From assembly GCA_020881915.1 (NCBI GenBank), contig JAJFPB010000003.1:4278001-4342000 (forward strand): a DNA stretch of 64,000 nt, given 5' to 3'. Numbering within the stretch: the stretch's first letter is position 1; each line of letters starts with the position of its first letter. The notes under the pieces were generated by a model. The model saw nothing but the letters and a program-made list of their open reading frames with translations. It did not search any database and was not told the DNA's origin. A program made the position numbers and the translations under genes. The stretch is from Paramyrothecium sp. XJ0827 (Eukaryota; Ascomycota; Sordariomycetes; Hypocreales; Stachybotryaceae). Shown here one piece after another: positions 59,740 to 64,000 of the stretch.

Positions 59740-62062
59740 GGCTGTCTACGGATGGAAGGATGATGGCACCGGAGGCCAGCCAACTCATCAGTCCGAATGA
59801 GGTTGACAATATGTTGCCACAGGACGTTGCTTGCTGTAAGTGGTCCTGCAAGCTAGCGCAAACTGGTCAGCGTGCATGTCCATCAGGGTTGAATGGCTGC
59901 GGGAAAGGTACTTGCGGGAAAGCGCAGCAGTGAGTGCAGAGGAGTGGGGGCGGGAGAAAATAGGGCTTGTAGCGGCTCTTGAACTTCGCGCTGCCAGGAC
60001 GGAATGTGCTGAAACTGGCTCACAGGCTACGCCCACAGGGCATTCAGGAGGTGCAGCTGTAGTGGTACAGCGGTGCAGTCCGTCACTAATGGAAGGTAAG
60101 GGAAAAGGGTGGCGCAGCGAGAGCACACGAACCTTGAATGGAATTTGCCAATCTCAAAACGGCGTGGTGTGGCTCCTAAGCGCTAGTCCGCAAAAGGGTA
60201 ATTGATAGACAAGGATCTGGCCAGTTTGTTGTGGGAGTCGGTCGCTGGAGGACGAAAGAGTGGACGATGATGGCAGAAACTGGTGTGTGCTGCACGTTAA
60301 AAAAGATCAGCAGCTGCATCCCATCGAGTTGTGTCTTGTCAAGATGTGTGTAAGTGATAGGGAGTGGAATGGGGGCGGGATGAACGAGTGTCATGGATGC
60401 GACAGCGGCGTAATGTAATGGCAATGACGGGCGGCATCTGGTAGAAGTATTAGGGCCCCAGCAACTGCTGGCTCAAGCAAGACGAAGGCAACAAGAGCGC
60501 CCGTGAACTGTTAACAGGCCAGTCGTGTCCCGGCGCGAAGGTATGACTCAATTGCCTCTCTCCCTCAGATTATTTCTTTTGGAGGCCAGTGTTGATTGCC
60601 CCTGGTCTAACAGCTCCAAGGGCCAGCTTCACCGGAGTGGTTGACCCAAAGCTCTCCCACGGGACACGACGAAGACGCCAATCTAAGCAGAGCCTCTGGG
60701 CATGTTCTCTCTCCAAGCAGCCGAACAATCCAGGGAAAACACCTTGAAGGGTAGGCTTTTAAACCAGCAGTGGCAGGAAAAAGCCAAAGGCGGGTAGGCT
60801 TGCCTCGGGTACTGATGCTGCACCCACGGATGGAATTGCCAAAATGACCTCAAGTCAGCCAACCGCCATCTCCCTCGGCACCGCGCGGCGCAGAGCAAGG
60901 AAGCCAAGAGCCTACTCCTGAGCGGCCGCGGCCCTGATGCAGCGAGGCCGCCAGCTCTTGCGAACTTAAGTCGCAGACCTAGGGAACAGAGATAGATTGG
61001 TGGCCAGCCGTAGGCAAGTCATAAATACAGTGACGCCAGCCGAACTTCATTAAAGCGACAGAGAGAGTGGTGCAGGCAAATGCTTTCGGGGGCGGAAACA
61101 GGATGGCTGGTAAGGGGGAAATGTAGGTGAATAGGATGGGGATTTGAAGTCATACCCTTGCGACAGCTGCGCGCGATTACAGCGAACTCAAAAATCCTCC
61201 CGCCCGAGTAGAACGAAGCGTTAATCGCCTACTGGGCCGCTCGATGAGTTGTCCTTTACAGCATCATCGGAGCTTCAGCCATTCGGGAGACTCCAGTAAG
61301 GAAAAGAGCGAGTACGGAATGAACAAAGAGTACGCGCCCAGCAGATCGAGTTGAGTTCTCGGCGCGCGATTTTAGGCTTAAAGCGTCCAGAAATTACTTA
61401 ACACGTCGTTTCCTGATGACCACCTGCGTCGAACTCGCCGCGACTGATGACTATGGCGATGCTGTGTTTGTTGTTGATGGAGAGATGATGAGTCTGGAAA
61501 AAGTCGTCCCAGTTCTCGCAACCATGACCCAGGAGTTTTCGCCCTACATTTCAGGCACCAACATCCTCGCACCGGCAACCCTTCGGATCCACCACTGCGA
61601 CGTCGCCTGCAGAGGTTAACTTTAGTGGCCGTAGGAGGGGCAAAGCGCCAGACTTGGCTCCTTCTCAGCACCTGTTTGGAGACACCGTTGGGGGATCCTT
61701 GGTGCCGGCGATTGAGTCGGTCCGGCGTTCGATGCCCCATTTGCGCCAGCTACCCACCTTGATCAACCTTACCTTAACAGACACATGTGCTTGTGTGGCC
61801 AAGTGGACGTAGTGTACAAGTTGATGTCAGAGCAACATTGAAGCTCCTTGCTCAGTTCGCCCATGCTCGTTTGACCAGTAGCCGACCTGAACTGTGTCAC
61901 CCCGAATGCGCTTCTAAGCCTCCCACCAGCTTTCGTACTCTTCATGGTCCCCACTGTCCCGTCCTTGCGCTACATCGTATAGTCAACTCCAACCGAGGGG
62001 CTGCGAATCGTCATTCGTATCCGTAGTGCTTGAGCTGCGAGCACCAGCAGCTGCGCTTCACC
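59740..62062. other. Intergenic, 2.3 kb, divergent promoters
   Basis: Shared upstream region of the PNUTS-like gene (minus) and Sly1 (plus). Small frames at 60,170-60,420 and 61,380-61,740 show no coding pattern. No gene is supported. Confidence 0.45.
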
Positions 62063-64000
62063 ATGGCGACCAAAGGCAACTCCCTTCGTGATCGGCAAAT
62101 AGGTATGGCATTGATACACAGTAGAGCGTGCTCCGGACTAATGTACTCTTGCAGCATCGCTCAGAAAGATCCTAAACCTGAACGAAACCGTCCAAACCGA
62201 CGAAACCGAAGAAGCTCACGCCAATGGATTGCTTGCGCCAGTGGCACCTGTGCTGGACGCCGATGGCAATCCCATCTGGAAGGTGCTGGTCTTCGATGAC
62301 CTAGGTCGAGATGTGATCAGCAGCGTCATGCGCGTCAGTGACCTGCGGTCAATGGGGGTGACGATGCACATGTAAGTCTGCGCAAAGCGCCATCTTGGGT
62401 TGACCTCTAACCTTGAGTCTCAGGCACATCGCAAGCCCTAGGCATCCCATTCCCGACGTGCCCGTTATATACCTTCTCGAGCCTACGCCCCAGAATCTTG
62501 AAGGCATGACGACCGATCTTCAGAAAGGCCTTTACTCGCCTGCCTACATCAACTTCCTCTCCTCAATTCCTCGAGTACTATTGGAGGACTTCGCTACGCA
62601 AACAGCGACCGCTGGAACTTCCGACCTGATTGCACAGCTGTTCGATCAATATCTCAACTTTGTCGTTGCCGAGCCGGACCTTTTCAGCCTTGGGATGCAG
62701 AAGGAACATACGTATTGGGCACTGAACAGTGGAAAAACCACAGATGCCGAGCTCGATGGTGTAGTGGACAGGATAGTCAGCGGTCTCTTCAGTGTGATTG
62801 TGACTATGGGTGCGTCACTGCTCCCAGCTTCAGCTGCAACTTTGTTTACTGACTGCGACCCCAGGAGTTATTCCCATTATCCGGTGTCCTAAGGGTGCGG
62901 CTGCGGAAATGGTCGCGGCGCGCCTTGATCGCAAACTCCGAGACCACATTCTCAATTCCAAGGACAATCTGTTCTCGAATCAGAGGCCGGCAGCAGCAGG
63001 CACACCTAGCTCACGCCCCGTACTTATCCTCCTCGATCGAAACGTCGACCTAATACCCATGCTCTCACATTCCTGGACGTATCAATCCCTTGTTCATGAC
63101 GTCCTTAACATGAAGCTCAATCGCATCACCATCGAAAGCCCCGCCGACGAAAACAACCCGGCCAAGGGCAAGACCAAGAAGGCGTACGATCTGAGCGCGA
63201 ACGATTTCTTCTGGGCGAAGAACGCCGGCGTGCCATTCCCACAGGTGGCGGAAGACATTGACGCGGAGTTGACGAAATACAAGGAGGACACGGCGGCTAT
63301 TACGAAAAGGACAGGCATCTCCGACTTGGAAGACTTGCAGAACGACACCAGCGCAAGCGCGCAGCATCTCAAAGCAGCCATTACTCTGCTGCCGGAAATG
63401 AGGGAGCGAAAGGGAATCCTAGATATGCATATGAACATTCTAGCCGCGTTGTTAGCGGGGATCAAGGACCGTCAGCTCGACAATTACTTCCAGATCGAAG
63501 AGGGAATTACGAAGCAGACCAAGGCGCAGATCATGGAGATCATCAACGACCAGAGCAAGGGCACGGAGCCTACCGACAAGCTGCGACTGTTCATCATCTG
63601 GTTCCTGAGCTCAGAGCAAGAAGTTAGCCGTGCGGATTACGAAAGCATGGAGAAGGCCCTCGAGGCAGCCGGCGCAAATGTGTCATGCCTGAGCTACGTC
63701 CGACAGTGAGTGGCTGGAACAGCGTTGTTCGAACACAGAAGGGATGCTAACAGGAATAGGGTGCGCGCTACAACAAAAATGACACAACTCACCACCATCA
63801 ACAGCAACACAGGCCAGCAGGCGACATCTTCAGACCTGTTTGGTCGCTTCTCTTCTATCTCATCCCGTCTCACCGACCGACTCAAAGAGACAGGCGTTCC
63901 TACGGGCCTGTCATCCAACTTCGAATCCCTCATTAGTGGTGTCAAGAACTTCTTGCCCGCCGACCGCGATCTTACCATCACCAAGATTGTCGAGTCAATT
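62063..64000 (+). CDS. SLY1: Sly1, SM (Sec1/Munc18) protein, 3' end outside the window
   Basis: Sly1 binds the syntaxin Sed5 and promotes SNARE assembly in ER-Golgi transport. Exons 62063-62102, 62155-62371, 62424-62809, 62865-63705 and 63760 to beyond 64000 all connect in phase. The start MATKGNSLRDRQIASLRKIL is the typical Sly1 N-terminus. Domain 1 shows WKVLVFDDLGRDVISSVMRVSDLR and IYLLEPTPQNL. Domain 2/3a shows RPVLILLDRNVDLIPMLSHSWTYQSLVHDVL, then NDFFWAKNAGVPFP, a coiled insertion, and LDMHMNILAALLAGI. About 570 residues are visible out of the roughly 650-700 expected. No defect is seen. Introns are 52-56 bp with good branch sites. Confidence 0.95.

Overview
The window comes from a filamentous ascomycete, most likely a sordariomycete-type Pezizomycotina fungus. 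The evidence is many short GT-AG introns of about 50-100 bp with CTAAC/CTGAC branch sites just before the acceptor, loosely packed genes on both strands, and typical mould families: a division-1 chitin synthase, a CFEM membrane protein, a sedolisin, an NmrA-like regulator, an AATase-family acyltransferase and a Dip5-type permease. The species cannot be named from this sequence alone. Exon boundaries were derived by hand from splice signals and reading frame; where I give a full gene model, the phases close from start to stop.

Layout, left to right. A possible gene start leaves the window at the left edge (-). Next come dynactin p25 (+), a fungal acyltransferase (-) and a secreted 5'-nucleotidase (+). 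At 9.9-14.8 kb is a gene-poor stretch with an 11-bp minisatellite, a pyrimidine-rich leader and two decayed tandem copies of a CCHC zinc-knuckle gene. After it are a Dip5-like amino-acid permease (-), a 4.6-kb stretch with no supportable gene, a secreted Dcr2/PAP29-like metallophosphoesterase (+), a Ups2/PRELI mitochondrial lipid-transfer protein (-), methionine aminopeptidase 2 (-), a P-loop kinase (+) and a peroxiredoxin-like protein (-). Two convergent genes of unknown function follow: a 130-aa acidic protein (+), and a long protein (-) interrupted by one in-frame TAG. Then come an NmrA-like protein (-), a CFEM-transmembrane protein (-), a tentative unknown ORF (-) and a class I-like chitin synthase (+).

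From 46 to 50 kb a small accessory island holds an F-box gene flanked by two genes whose products resemble each other. The right part is housekeeping: a secreted sedolisin (-), a complete U2 snRNA gene (+), translin (+), a very large PNUTS/Ppn1-like PP1-binding nuclear protein with a C-terminal CCCH finger (-), and the SM protein Sly1 (+), which runs off the right edge.

No operon-like organisation, insertion sequence, CRISPR array, rRNA or tRNA is supported. The observations most worth following up are the zinc-knuckle relics (synonymous drift between copies, conserved exon-intron junction), the in-frame TAG that may lie inside a 69-nt intron, the F-box island, and the non-canonical splice sites in the sedolisin and acyltransferase genes.
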